A stretch of DNA of 64,000 nucleotides from an uncultured Veillonellaceae bacterium (GTDB lineage Bacteria; Bacillota; Negativicutes; Veillonellales; Dialisteraceae), in contig CATVYJ010000004.1 in the NCBI GenBank assembly GCA_958348245.1, forward strand, positions 157,356 through 221,355. Direction: 5' to 3'. The notes beneath the pieces are model-generated. The model was not told the DNA's origin, ran no database searches, and saw only the letters and a program-made list of their open reading frames with translations. Shown here one piece after another: positions 43,097-51,519 of the stretch. The position numbers and the translations under genes were made by a program. Each line of letters begins with the position of its first letter. Within the stretch, counting starts at the first letter, position 1.

Positions 43097-44614
43097 ATGA
43101 TTACCATCGAAGACGTTGAAAAGGCCCTTTCTTCTCAAGAAGGTCTATGTCTAGAGTTTAAGGAGTCTCAGGACCATTTATCCAAAGAATTCTGGAAAAC
43201 TTATTCCGCCTTTGCCAATACGCAAGGAGGCATTATTTTATTTGGAGTCAAAGAAGATAAAAATAAAAAAGCTATTGTCATCGGTATTGAAAATCCCGAT
43301 ATACAGCGTACCGAATTATTTTCCACACTTTCCAATAGAGACAAAGTCAATATTGATGTCATAAAACCAGATGATGTAAATATTTTTACTATTCAGGGAA
43401 AGTCCATACTTGCCATACATGTACCGGAAGCCCCTATTAATCAAAAACCTGTTTACCTGAATGGCGCATTGACATCTTCATTTATTCGAAAACATGAAGC
43501 AGATTGTAAAGTTACTCCGATAGAACTATCTGCCATGCTTCGTAATCGCTCTGACAATTTAGATTCGGAGTTATTGGAAGAATATTCAATTGATGATTTG
43601 GATATCGCCAGTATAATTAACTATCGTTCCCGCCTTTCTGCACGCTATCCCGACAGGAATTTTGAAAACATGTCTCCAGCTGCATTTTTGCAAAGCATCG
43701 GCGCTATTCAGTTAGACCATAATGACCATCGAAAGTCCAAGCTTACGCTTGGTGGATTACTATTTTTTGGTAAATACAATGCCATTCTTTCCAGAATTCC
43801 TCATTATTTTGTTGATTTCCGCGATAAAAGAGGAGACGAGGAACGCTGGGCCGACAGAGTGCATTCTGGAGATTTGGCTTTTCCTGACATGAATTTATTC
43901 AATTATTACACCATCGTCCTTGACAAACTACTAAATTCCATCAATCGCCCATTCCAATTGGATTCCAAAATGGAAAGAAAATCTTTTTCAGATCTCAACA
44001 TAGCGCTTAGAGAAACTTTTGTGAATATGATTGTACATGCAGATTATCTATCAGACTCTACAGCTTTAATCGTTGAAATTCACAATCCATATTATATTTT
44101 TATAAATCCTGGAATTATGAAAATTCCTGCAGACAGTTTTTTCAAAGGGGCTAATTCCCGTCCGCGCAATCATATCTTAGTGCAACTCTTTACTCTCATG
44201 GGAGCTGCAGAACGCGCTGGGTCAGGCAGCCAAAAAATCATTAATGTAGTCTTGAAAAATGATTTCAAAACACCAGACATCCAAACATCTCTTGAACAAA
44301 CAATTTTTAAATTATGGATTGCCAATGCAATTGACGTTACGCCAAACCTCGGTGATATTGAAAAAGAAATTTATCGACTTCTAAGCACAAATCCGGATAA
44401 GCAAATTTCTATGAGTTCCCGTCAGATTGAAGAAGCGCTAAAGAAATACAGCCACTCAAAAATTATGCGAGCTCTACGAAACCTGTCAGATAAAGACCTT
44501 ATTATAAAGATAGGAGGAAATCGCAATCGAACTTACGCACGAGCTGTATCCCCCTTGGAACTGATTAAAAATTTTGAGCGAACAAATACCGCTTTAAAAA
44601 ACATTTTGTTCTAA
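43097..44614 (+). CDS. Schlafen AlbA_2-domain / GHKL-type ATP-binding protein
   Basis: 505 residues. N-terminal AlbA_2 (Schlafen) domain with CLEFKESQDHLSKEF (~18-32) and SAFANTQGGIILFGVKED (~37-54), a putative nucleic-acid or nuclease fold. At ~300-375 is a HATPase_c_4-like part with ALRETFVNMIVHADY, NPGIMKIP and GAAERAGSGSQKI. The C-terminus (~420-490) looks like a winged helix. Such COG2865-type proteins occur widely on mobile DNA and some are linked to phage defence, but this one's role is unknown. GGAGG is 5 nt from the ATG. Base and codon use are AT-rich, unlike all neighbours. Confidence 0.82.
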   Translation: MITIEDVEKALSSQEGLCLEFKESQDHLSKEFWKTYSAFANTQGGIILFGVKEDKNKKAIVIGIENPDIQRTELFSTLSNRDKVNIDVIKPDDVNIFTIQGKSILAIHVPEAPINQKPVYLNGALTSSFIRKHEADCKVTPIELSAMLRNRSDNLDSELLEEYSIDDLDIASIINYRSRLSARYPDRNFENMSPAAFLQSIGAIQLDHNDHRKSKLTLGGLLFFGKYNAILSRIPHYFVDFRDKRGDEERWADRVHSGDLAFPDMNLFNYYTIVLDKLLNSINRPFQLDSKMERKSFSDLNIALRETFVNMIVHADYLSDSTALIVEIHNPYYIFINPGIMKIPADSFFKGANSRPRNHILVQLFTLMGAAERAGSGSQKIINVVLKNDFKTPDIQTSLEQTIFKLWIANAIDVTPNLGDIEKEIYRLLSTNPDKQISMSSRQIEEALKKYSHSKIMRALRNLSDKDLIIKIGGNRNRTYARAVSPLELIKNFERTNTALKNILF

Positions 44615-44625
44615 TTTCTTCAACT

Positions 44626-44663
44626 AAAAAGGCCGAGCACGATATTCTGTGTTCGGCTTTAAT
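44626..44663. terminator. Bidirectional terminator between the AlbA gene and tRNA-Ala
   Basis: GCCGAGCAC and GTGTTCGGC form a 9-bp stem with A run on one side and T run on the other, serving both the AlbA gene (plus) and the tRNA (minus). Confidence 0.8.
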
Positions 44664-44668
44664 TTGTG

Positions 44669-44744
44669 TGGTGGAGATAAGCGGGATCGAACCGCTGACC
44701 TTCTGAATGCCATTCAGACGCTCTCCCAGCTGAGCTATACCCCC
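44669..44744 (-). tRNA. tRNA-Ala (anticodon GGC)
   Basis: 76-nt cloverleaf on the minus strand. It starts GGGGGTATAGCTCAGCTGGG; the anticodon arm TCTGA-ATGGCAT-TCAGA holds GGC; the T arm is GCGGTTCGATCCCGC; the end is an encoded ACCA. The acceptor stem has the G3-U70 wobble pair that marks alanine tRNAs. Its 3' end faces the AT-rich island. Confidence 0.96.
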
Positions 44745-44784
44745 ACAGGCGATGTATACAGGATACCAGAGAAACGGCTTTCTG

Positions 44785-45546
44785 TCAAATCCATCCGAAA
44801 TGGCGGCACGCTTTCCAGATGCCGTCCTCGTCGGCGCGGGCAGTGACGTATTTCGCTTTTTCTTTCAGGGCGGGCTTGGCGTTGCCCATGGCGACGCTCA
44901 TCCATTCCGGGCGGAACATGGAGCGGTCGTTCATGCCGTCGCCGAAGACGACGATCTGGCTGTCCGCGAGGCCGTACTTTTTCATGACGTACTGGATGCC
45001 CTTTTCCTTTTTCGTGGGCTCAATGAGCATGGTGTCCGCGCTGAGCCATACGTGGGGCAGGCCGCACAGATCCACATCGTGCTGCGTTCCCGGCGGGCAG
45101 GCGAAGAAAATTTTATGAATGACGGAGAGCTTCCGGTAGTCGAGGGCGGGATCCACCACGGTCTCGTAGTAACGGTCTTTCACGGCGGAGAGATACCGGT
45201 CGTCCCAGGTGATGCGGAGCCGCTGGTTTTTCGGCGCGACCGCCCAGGGATGGACGGTGCGGTCCAGTCTGTCCAGAAATTCCGCGCACGTCTCGAGGGG
45301 CAGGCCGTTGTGGTACTCGATGTGTCCGTCCAGCGTGACGCACTCCCCGCCGTCGGACACAGCCGAGGACAGGCCGAGGCTCCGGGCCATCGCGAAAGCG
45401 TCGGCCTGGATGCGCCCCGTGGCGAGCGCCACGAAATGGCCCCGCGCCTGGAGGAGGCGGAGCGCTTCCCGGGTGCTCTCGGGCACTTCCGCCGTGAGCG
45501 GCTGGGTAAGCGTGCCGTCGATGTCAAAGAAAAAATACGTTTTCAA
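44785..45546 (-). CDS. Cof-type HAD hydrolase
   Basis: 253-residue HAD phosphatase with a C2 cap. Motif I is FFFDIDGTLTQP, motif II is ALATGRIQ, the motif III lysine is in EPTKKEKGIQYVMKKYG, and motif IV is VVFGDGMNDRSMF. It probably dephosphorylates sugar phosphates or FMN/PLP-type molecules; substrate unknown. The TTG start at 45546 is chosen because AAGGAGG lies 5 nt upstream. Monocistronic. Confidence 0.88.
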   Translation of the reverse strand: MKTYFFFDIDGTLTQPLTAEVPESTREALRLLQARGHFVALATGRIQADAFAMARSLGLSSAVSDGGECVTLDGHIEYHNGLPLETCAEFLDRLDRTVHPWAVAPKNQRLRITWDDRYLSAVKDRYYETVVDPALDYRKLSVIHKIFFACPPGTQHDVDLCGLPHVWLSADTMLIEPTKKEKGIQYVMKKYGLADSQIVVFGDGMNDRSMFRPEWMSVAMGNAKPALKEKAKYVTARADEDGIWKACRHFGWI

Positions 45547-45623
45547 GAGAGCCTCCTTCTGCAAAAACCTTTCCCTGTATTGTAGCGAATCGCCGCGGGT
45601 TTCCGCAAGGGACAATCCCTCCG

Positions 45624-45653
45624 TTGCGCCGCTCCGCGCGCGCCGTCTATAAT
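45624..45653 (+). promoter_or_regulatory. Promoter of the esterase gene
   Basis: TTGCGC (45624-45629) and TATAAT (45648-45653) with 18-bp spacing. Confidence 0.6.
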
Positions 45654-45701
45654 GGAACCGGCGATTCCGGGGTATCCCCATTGACAGAAAGGAGTCTTCT
45701 C

Positions 45702-46682
45702 ATGAAATATTCTCTGCTTGCGCTGGCGCTGGCGGCCTGCTGCTGCGCCGCGTTCCCTTCAGAAGCGTCCGCGCCCGTTTCCGCGGACAGCCGGATTCTT
45801 CCCGTGACGGTCTCGCGCCCGCAGATCAAATGTATTTCGGACGTGGTGTACGAGCAGGTGCCCGTGCGGGGCTTTGAAAACAAAGCCATGACCATGGACC
45901 TTCTCGTGCCGCAGACGGAGGCGCCCATGCCGGCGGTGGTCTTCATCACCGGCGGCGGCTTCATCAACGCGAACAAGGACAGCTATATCCAGGAGCGGAT
46001 GCGCCTGGCCGAAGAAGGCTACGTCACCGCGTCCATCGAGTACCGCGTGGCCCCCGCGGCGTCCTTTCCCGCGCCGCTGGAGGACGTGAAGGCCGCGGTA
46101 CGCTATCTCCGGGCGCACGCCGCGCAGTACCGCATCAACCCCGCGCGCATCGCCGTATGGGGCGGCTCGGCGGGCGGATACCTCGCGGCCATGGCGGGCA
46201 CGACCAACGGCACGCGCCAGTTTGACCGCGGAGACAATCTGGACCAGTCGAGCGACGTGCAGGCCGTGGTGGATCTGTACGGCGTGTCCGACCTGACCTC
46301 CATCGGCGCGGACTACAGCCCGGAGGTGCAGGCCCTTCACCGCACGTCCGGCGCGACGGAAGCGCTCTGGCTGAAAGGCAGCCCCGTCTTCACGGGCAAA
46401 GCGGGCGGCGTGCAGGACTACCCCGCCGAAGCGGCCGCGGCGAATCCCCTCACGTACATTTCCGACGCGACGCCGCCCTTCCTCCTCATGCACGGCGACG
46501 CGGATACGGTGGTCTCCCCCAGCCAGACGGACATCCTCCACAAAGCGCTCCGCGCAAAGGGCATCGACTCCACGCGCTGCGTCGTCCCCGGCGCGGCCCA
46601 CGGCGGAGCGTACTGGGTGCAGCCGGAGGTGCTCGACTTCATCGTCGCTTTCCTCAACGCCCATCTGAAAACGGAGAAATAA
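45702..46682 (+). CDS. Secreted alpha/beta-hydrolase (esterase/lipase family)
   Basis: 326 residues with a signal peptide (MKYSLLALALAACCCAAFPS, probable cleavage after SEASA). The oxyanion region is VVFITGGGFINANKD and the nucleophile elbow is VWGGSAGG (~S167). The acid is in HGDADTVVSPSQ and the histidine in PGAAHGGAYW. This matches BD-FAE/esterase-lipase carbohydrate esterases. AAAGGAG precedes the ATG at 45702. Monocistronic, with its own promoter and terminator. Confidence 0.88.
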   Translation: MKYSLLALALAACCCAAFPSEASAPVSADSRILPVTVSRPQIKCISDVVYEQVPVRGFENKAMTMDLLVPQTEAPMPAVVFITGGGFINANKDSYIQERMRLAEEGYVTASIEYRVAPAASFPAPLEDVKAAVRYLRAHAAQYRINPARIAVWGGSAGGYLAAMAGTTNGTRQFDRGDNLDQSSDVQAVVDLYGVSDLTSIGADYSPEVQALHRTSGATEALWLKGSPVFTGKAGGVQDYPAEAAAANPLTYISDATPPFLLMHGDADTVVSPSQTDILHKALRAKGIDSTRCVVPGAAHGGAYWVQPEVLDFIVAFLNAHLKTEK

Positions 46683-46699
46683 ACGTTTCTCTCCGGCCA

Positions 46700-46733
46700 A
46701 ACTTCCTGTCTCTGCGGGCGGGAAGTTTTTTCT
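46700..46733 (+). terminator. Intrinsic terminator after the esterase gene
   Basis: AACTTCC and GGGAAGTT stem followed by TTTTCTC. Confidence 0.75.
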
Positions 46734-47036
46734 CGGGCGGACGGAGCCTGACCCGCGCGTTGGCCCGCGCTTGCTGCACAGAGCCAAAGCGCGCTTCTCC
46801 CTGCTTTCTGCGGGGTGAAAATCCGTAAGGCATAATGAAAAATTTCTATAACTCAAAATGTCTTTACACGTGTAAAAAGTCATTGAAATGCCGGGGTGTT
46901 TCGCTGTACACTGTATGTAAATACTTCTAATAATGTACATCTTTTCCGACGCTGTTTCACAGAAGGACTGACAGGAGATCAGAACCGCTTCCACGGTCCC
47001 GGACATTCGATGCATCACAAAGGAGGAGACCTGCTG
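46734..47036 (+). other. Intergenic region before malY
   Basis: About 300 nt without a gene. A hairpin with GCGCGTTGGC and GCCAAAGCGCGC arms lies near 46756-46796. Further on are the palindrome and promoter described separately, then a leader of about 120 nt. Confidence 0.5.
46863..46912 (+). promoter_or_regulatory. Palindromic operator and promoter of the malY-like gene
   Basis: TTTACACGTGTAAA (46863-46876) is a perfect 14-bp palindrome, seven bases upstream of a promoter with TTGAAA (46883-46888) and TACACT (46907-46912) at 18 bp. The position just upstream of -35 suits an activator or repressor of the GntR/LacI/TetR kind. The binding protein is not known. Confidence 0.55.
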
Positions 47037-48239
47037 ATGTATGATTTTGATACGGTGATCGACCGCCGGCATACGTTTTCCCTGAAATATGATTTCTACG
47101 AATCCAGAGGCTACGGGGCGGACGCCCTGCCTTTCTGGATCGCCGACATGGATTTCAAGACCGCGCCGTGCATCACGGACGCGCTGCGCCGGGCGGTGGA
47201 TCACGGCATCTTCGGATACGCGGAAATGGAGGATTCCTACTTCGACGCGGTGCGCCAGTGGAACCGCCGTTTTTTCCGCTGGGACGTGCAGAAGGAATGG
47301 CTGGTGAAGGCCCCCGGCGTGGTGCCCGCGCTCAATACGGCGCTCCGGGCGTTCACAAAGCCCGACGACGCGGTGCTCATCCAGCCGCCGGTGTACCAGT
47401 GCTTCGCCTCGGCCATCGAAAACAACGGCCGCCGTACGGTGAAGAGCCCGCTCATCCGCCGGGGCAAGAAGTACAGCATGAACGACCTTGACGACATCGA
47501 GCGGAAGATCGTGGAGAATAATGTGAAGCTCTGCTTCCTCTGCTCGCCGCAGAACCCGACGGGCCGCGTGTGGACCCGGGAGGAGCTCTCCCAGTACAGC
47601 GCGATCTGCCGCCGCCATCATGTGCTCATCGTGGTGGACGAGATCCACGCGGACTTCACGTATCCCGGCTACCGGCACACCGCGTTCGGCACGCTGGGCG
47701 AAGCGGACGCGATGAACGCGGTGATCTGCACGGCTCCAACAAAGACGTTCAACATTTCCGGCCTGCAGGATGCGAATATCTGGATCCCCAATCCGGAGCT
47801 CCGCGCGGCTTTCCGGAAGGAGCTCACCGCATCGGGCATCATCCATCCGCCGCTCATGGGGCTCGTGGCGGGACGCGCGGCGTACACCGGCGGCAAAGCC
47901 TGGCTGGACGAATTGAAGGAATATCTCCTGCGCAATCTGAATTACGTGCGCAATTTTCTTTCGGCGAATCTCCCCTACATCAAGCTGGTGGAGCCGGAAG
48001 GGACGTATCTCCTGTGGCTGGACTTCCGCTACTACGGCCTGACGGATACGGCGCTCGAAATGAAGATCCGCAGCGACGCGCGCCTGTGGACAAACATGGG
48101 CAACGTGTTCGGCACGGAGGGCAGCGGCTATGTGCGGCTCAATATCGCCTGCCCGCGGGCGACGCTCGAGGAAGGGATGAACCGCCTCTACGAAGCGTTC
48201 AAATCGCAGAAGCCTTCCGCGACCCCGTACTTCCTCTGA
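47037..48239 (+). CDS. MalY/PatB-type PLP C-S lyase (cystathionine beta-lyase family)
   Basis: 400-residue fold-I aminotransferase-like enzyme. It begins YDFDTVIDRRHTFSLKYD, has ALPFWIADMDFKTAPCI, SPQNPTGRVWTREEL (~170) and the PLP lysine in CTAPTKTFNISGLQDAN (near 235), and ends with YVRLNIACPRATLEEGMNRL. MalY/PatB enzymes cleave cystathionine or cysteine to pyruvate, ammonia and a thiol or sulfide. GGAGG lies 10 nt before the ATG. Together with the CyuA-like gene it gives two cysteine-degrading activities in the window. Confidence 0.9.
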   Translation: MYDFDTVIDRRHTFSLKYDFYESRGYGADALPFWIADMDFKTAPCITDALRRAVDHGIFGYAEMEDSYFDAVRQWNRRFFRWDVQKEWLVKAPGVVPALNTALRAFTKPDDAVLIQPPVYQCFASAIENNGRRTVKSPLIRRGKKYSMNDLDDIERKIVENNVKLCFLCSPQNPTGRVWTREELSQYSAICRRHHVLIVVDEIHADFTYPGYRHTAFGTLGEADAMNAVICTAPTKTFNISGLQDANIWIPNPELRAAFRKELTASGIIHPPLMGLVAGRAAYTGGKAWLDELKEYLLRNLNYVRNFLSANLPYIKLVEPEGTYLLWLDFRYYGLTDTALEMKIRSDARLWTNMGNVFGTEGSGYVRLNIACPRATLEEGMNRLYEAFKSQKPSATPYFL

Positions 48240-48245
48240 AAATGC

Positions 48246-48290
48246 AAAAAAGAAACCGGCGCTCTTTCGAGCACGCCGGTTTCTTTTTTG
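48246..48290. terminator. Strong bidirectional terminator after malY
   Basis: AAAAAAGAAACCGGCG and CGCCGGTTTCTTTTTT form a 16-bp stem; serves malY and the convergent DUF3006 gene. Confidence 0.9.
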
Positions 48291-48297
48291 CTGCGCT

Positions 48298-48504
48298 TTA
48301 TTTCCGGAGCTCCCGGAGCAGCGCCTCCGCCTCGGAGCGCGCCTCTTCTTCCCGCGCGGGGTCGTCTTCGACGACGAGGGTCACCGCCTGCCCCTCGTGC
48401 GCGCCGGGGATCCATGCGGCGGGCAGCACCGCCTGCCGCCCGCTGTCGTCATAGAGGACCGCTTTGTCTCCTTCGATGCGGTCCAGAAACGTTTTGATTT
48501 CCAT
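48298..48504 (-). CDS. DUF3006 domain protein
   Basis: 68 residues, small beta-barrel-like DUF3006: FLDRIEGDKAVLYDDSGRQAVLPAAWIP, then a charged tail. This family very often follows ComEC-like metallo-hydrolases, as it does here, 1 nt past that gene's stop. Function unknown. Confidence 0.82.
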   Translation of the reverse strand: MEIKTFLDRIEGDKAVLYDDSGRQAVLPAAWIPGAHEGQAVTLVVEDDPAREEEARSEAEALLRELRK

Positions 48505-48505
48505 G

Positions 48506-49408
48506 TCATTTCTCCTTTTCCGCAGTCACGCGGAACGCGCCGCTCCCGTCGGTGGTGAAGGTCACCGTGCCGTCCCGGTCGGTGCGGTACACATGCTCCA
48601 CGCCCGCTTTCGCCAGGCGGTCCAGCGCCTGTTTGTGGGGCAGGCCGTAGCTGTTGCCCGCGCCGGCGGAGAGCACCGCCGCTCCTGGAGCCGCCGCCCG
48701 GAGGAACGCGTCGGACGAGCTGGTCCGGCTGCCGTGGTGGCCCACCTTGAGTACGGCGCACCGGATATCTGCGCCGCTTTCGAGAATGGTCTCTTCCTCT
48801 TCTTTCTCTGCGTCGCCCGTGAAGAGCATGGCCGACCGGCCGTACACGAGGCGGCCCACAATGGAATTGTTATTCAGGTCGGGCGTTTTCTTTTTCCCTT
48901 CGGTGAGGGTTTTCACCGGCGCGGCCACTTCAAAATTCACATCTTTGAAGAGAGGAATCACGTCGCCCGCCTTCACCACGTGGAAGGGAATGTTCCGCGC
49001 CTTGATCTGTTTCAGATAGGTGCGGTACGTATTCGTCGTGGTGGGCACGCCGCTGTCGTAGATTTCCTTCACGTCCGCCGTCTGGAAGACCGCGAGCATG
49101 CCGCCCACGTGATCCGCGTGAGGATGCGTGATGATCACCTTCGACAGGGTGTCCACGCCGTACGCTTTCAGGTATCGTTTCATGTCCGGCCGATGGTCCA
49201 CGTCGCCCGCGTCAATAAGCGCCCACTGGCCGTCCTTGGAGAGGAGGATGGCGTCTCCCTGCCCGATGTCGAGCACGCGCACGGCAAGCTCCGAGCCGCC
49301 CTGCGCGGGGCCTTCCGCCTTCTGCCCCGGGGAGCACCCCGCCGCGCCCAGCGCCATGAAGAGCGACAGCACGCACGCCGCGAGCCACCGCCAAAACAGT
49401 CGCATCAT
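48506..49408 (-). CDS. ComEC/Rec2-like metallo-beta-lactamase lipoprotein
   Basis: 300 residues. Lipobox ALGAAGC (C25) after a hydrophobic helix predicts a surface lipoprotein. The metallo-hydrolase motif is ITHPHADHVGG (~95); VLDIGQGDAILLSKDGQWALIDAGD precedes it and LKVGHHGSRTSSSDAFL follows. It corresponds to the C-terminal hydrolase domain of ComEC standing alone. Its substrate is not known; a nucleic-acid role is possible by homology. Followed by DUF3006. Confidence 0.86.
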   Translation of the reverse strand: MMRLFWRWLAACVLSLFMALGAAGCSPGQKAEGPAQGGSELAVRVLDIGQGDAILLSKDGQWALIDAGDVDHRPDMKRYLKAYGVDTLSKVIITHPHADHVGGMLAVFQTADVKEIYDSGVPTTTNTYRTYLKQIKARNIPFHVVKAGDVIPLFKDVNFEVAAPVKTLTEGKKKTPDLNNNSIVGRLVYGRSAMLFTGDAEKEEEETILESGADIRCAVLKVGHHGSRTSSSDAFLRAAAPGAAVLSAGAGNSYGLPHKQALDRLAKAGVEHVYRTDRDGTVTFTTDGSGAFRVTAEKEK

Positions 49409-49424
49409 GGAAAAATCCTTTCTG

Positions 49425-50957
49425 TCACTCCGCCGCTTTCATGACCCGCGCCCGGGCAGGCGGCACGAAGCGCGCCACGTCGGACGCGGTGTAGCCCACG
49501 GGCGCGGTCTCCGCCGCGATGTCTCCCGCAAGGCCGTGAAGGTATACCCCCACGGACGCGGCGTCCCCTGCGGCCATGCCCTGCCCGGACAGCGCCGCGA
49601 CGATGCCCGTGAGGGTATCCCCCATGCCGCCCGAGGCCATGCCCGGATTGCCCGTGGGATTCACCCACGCCGTACCGTCCGGAAGGGCCGTCACCGTGGG
49701 CGCGCCCTTGAGCACCACCGTCACGCGGTGCGCCGCGGCGTATTCCCGGGCGCAGTCGATGCGCCGCGCCTCGATCTCCGCGGGAGAGAGGCCGGTGAGC
49801 TGCGCAAATTCGCCCACGTGGGGCGTGATGATGATATCCCCCGGGCAGTCTTCGAAGGGAATGCGCCGCTTCGCCGCTGCGAAGAGCGCGTCCGCATCGA
49901 GGACGAGGGGCTTCGCGAAGCGCCGCACGAATCCCTCCACAAATTTCTGCGTCGTCTCTTCCCGCCCGAAGCCGCAGCCCATGGCGGCCACATCGTATGC
50001 GTCAGCCGCCTCAAGCGCCGCGGGAAGCATCGCTTCCGTGAAGCAGGGGCCGTCCGCGAGGGCGTGCACCATCACTTCCGGCACCCGCCCCGCCAGAAGC
50101 GCCGCCGCAGGGGCCACCGTCCGGAGGGCGATCTTCCCACCGCCCGCGTAGAGCGCGCCCTGCGCCGCGAGGAGCGCCGCCCCTTCCATGCCGGACGAGC
50201 CCGCGAAAATCCCGATGAAGCCGTTTTTCCCCTTGTGGGACACGCGCGTCCGCACGGGAAGCCGCACCGCCGCATCTTCCGCTTCCATGAGGCGCACGGG
50301 ATACGCTTCCCGCGCCGTATCGGGGATGCCGATGGGCGCATAGAGGAGCCGCCCGCAGTAGTCCGAGCCGGGATAGAGCGCTTCGCCGCGCTTCACCGAT
50401 CCGAGCGCCACCGTGACGTCCGCCTCGACGGCCGCGCCCGCCGCGCGCCCCGTGTCGCTCATGAGGCCGCTCGGCACGTCCGCAGCGACGACCAGCGCGT
50501 CCGCGTCGTTCATGTACGACAGGAGCGCCGCTTTCTCCCCCGTGACCTCGCTCGCCAGGCCCGTGCCGATGAGCGCGTCCACGATGACCGAGGCTTCCGC
50601 GAAATACGGCAGCGCTTCCGAAGCTTTCGCAATTTCCACCACGGGCACCCCCGCCATTTCCGCCGCGCGGCGGTACATCCGCGCCGCTTCCCCCATGTGG
50701 GCGGGATTCCCCATGAGGAGCGCCGTCACCTCCGCGCCCGCCGCCCGGGCGTAGCGCGCCGCCACAAATCCGTCGCCGCCGTTGTTGCCCGTGCCGCACA
50801 CCATCACCGCCTGCGCGCCCCGCCAGCGCACCAGCTCCGCCGCGAGGCGCACAATGGCCGCCCCGGCATTTTCCATGAGCACCGCCTCGGGCAGGCCGTA
50901 CTCCGTCATCGCCGCCGCGTCAAGCCTGCGCGCTTCTTCCGTCGTCGTGAGAATCAT
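49425..50957 (-). CDS. nnr: Bifunctional NAD(P)H-hydrate epimerase / ADP-dependent dehydratase
   Basis: 510 residues. Repairs hydrated NAD(P)H. The N-terminal epimerase (YjeF_N, 1-~215) has CGTGNNGGDGFVAARYARAAGAEV. The C-terminal dehydratase (carbohydrate-kinase fold) has SHKGKNGFIGIFAGSSGMEGAA and the ADP/active-site motif NPGMASGGMGDTLTGI. GGAGGAGG in the end of acpS precedes the ATG; the two genes overlap by 38 nt, as is common. Confidence 0.94.
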   Translation of the reverse strand: MILTTTEEARRLDAAAMTEYGLPEAVLMENAGAAIVRLAAELVRWRGAQAVMVCGTGNNGGDGFVAARYARAAGAEVTALLMGNPAHMGEAARMYRRAAEMAGVPVVEIAKASEALPYFAEASVIVDALIGTGLASEVTGEKAALLSYMNDADALVVAADVPSGLMSDTGRAAGAAVEADVTVALGSVKRGEALYPGSDYCGRLLYAPIGIPDTAREAYPVRLMEAEDAAVRLPVRTRVSHKGKNGFIGIFAGSSGMEGAALLAAQGALYAGGGKIALRTVAPAAALLAGRVPEVMVHALADGPCFTEAMLPAALEAADAYDVAAMGCGFGREETTQKFVEGFVRRFAKPLVLDADALFAAAKRRIPFEDCPGDIIITPHVGEFAQLTGLSPAEIEARRIDCAREYAAAHRVTVVLKGAPTVTALPDGTAWVNPTGNPGMASGGMGDTLTGIVAALSGQGMAAGDAASVGVYLHGLAGDIAAETAPVGYTASDVARFVPPARARVMKAAE

Positions 50958-51333
50958 GATTTCCTCCTCCCTGCATGACCACCACCGCCGCCGCCATCCC
51001 CGCTTCGTGCGAGATGGATACGGCCATATCCGTCACGCCCAGCTCCGCCGCCCGGCGGGCAAAGGTGCCCTCCAGATGCAGCACCGGCGCGCCCCACTCC
51101 GTCCACGTGACGTGCGCGTCCCGCCAGGCCGAGCCGAAAATGCCGATGCCGAGCGCCTTGCCCGCGGCTTCGCGCACCGCCCAGAGCGCCGCGAACGACT
51201 CCCATTTGTGCGCCCGCTTCCCCTCGCAGTGGGCGATCTCTTCTTCCGTAAAGATCGCTTCCGCCCGCCTGGGAAATTTTGTGAGCAGCCGTTCCCAGCG
51301 CTCCGTCTTCACCAGATCGATACCGACGTACAT
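50920..51333 (-). CDS. acpS: Holo-[acyl-carrier-protein] synthase
   Basis: Transfers phosphopantetheine from CoA to acyl carrier protein. It has 137 residues. The metal-binding aspartate is in VGIDLVKTERW and the second motif is WAVREAAGKALG. SISHEAGMAAAVVV ends the domain. A ~15-residue hydrophilic tail overlaps the start of nnr. First gene of acpS-nnr-ComEC-like-DUF3006. Confidence 0.93.
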   Translation of the reverse strand: MYVGIDLVKTERWERLLTKFPRRAEAIFTEEEIAHCEGKRAHKWESFAALWAVREAAGKALGIGIFGSAWRDAHVTWTEWGAPVLHLEGTFARRAAELGVTDMAVSISHEAGMAAAVVVMQGGGNHDSHDDGRSAQA

Positions 51334-51451
51334 GCAGCCTCCCTTGTATTTCCAATCGATATACCGCTATCCGTATCATATCTGCCCGCCCGCGAAAAAA
51401 CAAGGCGCGGCGCGGCCCGTCCGCGGGGCAAAAAATTTCTCGCCATCTTCC

Positions 51452-51480
51452 TTGCCAGACCGCAGAAAGCATGATAGAAT
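51452..51480 (+). promoter_or_regulatory. Promoter of rpsT
   Basis: TTGCCA (51452-51457) and TAGAAT (51475-51480) at 17 bp, with TGA giving an extended -10. Confidence 0.75.
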
Positions 51481-51519
51481 AGCAAGGTATGAAACAGCAA
51501 AAGACGGGAGGTGAAACCA

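Noticed and set aside
44649..44846. 65-codon plus-strand frame with GGDKRDRTADLLNAIQTLSQ-like sequence
   Set aside because: A well-known artefact of translating the reverse strand of a tRNA; it covers tRNA-Ala.
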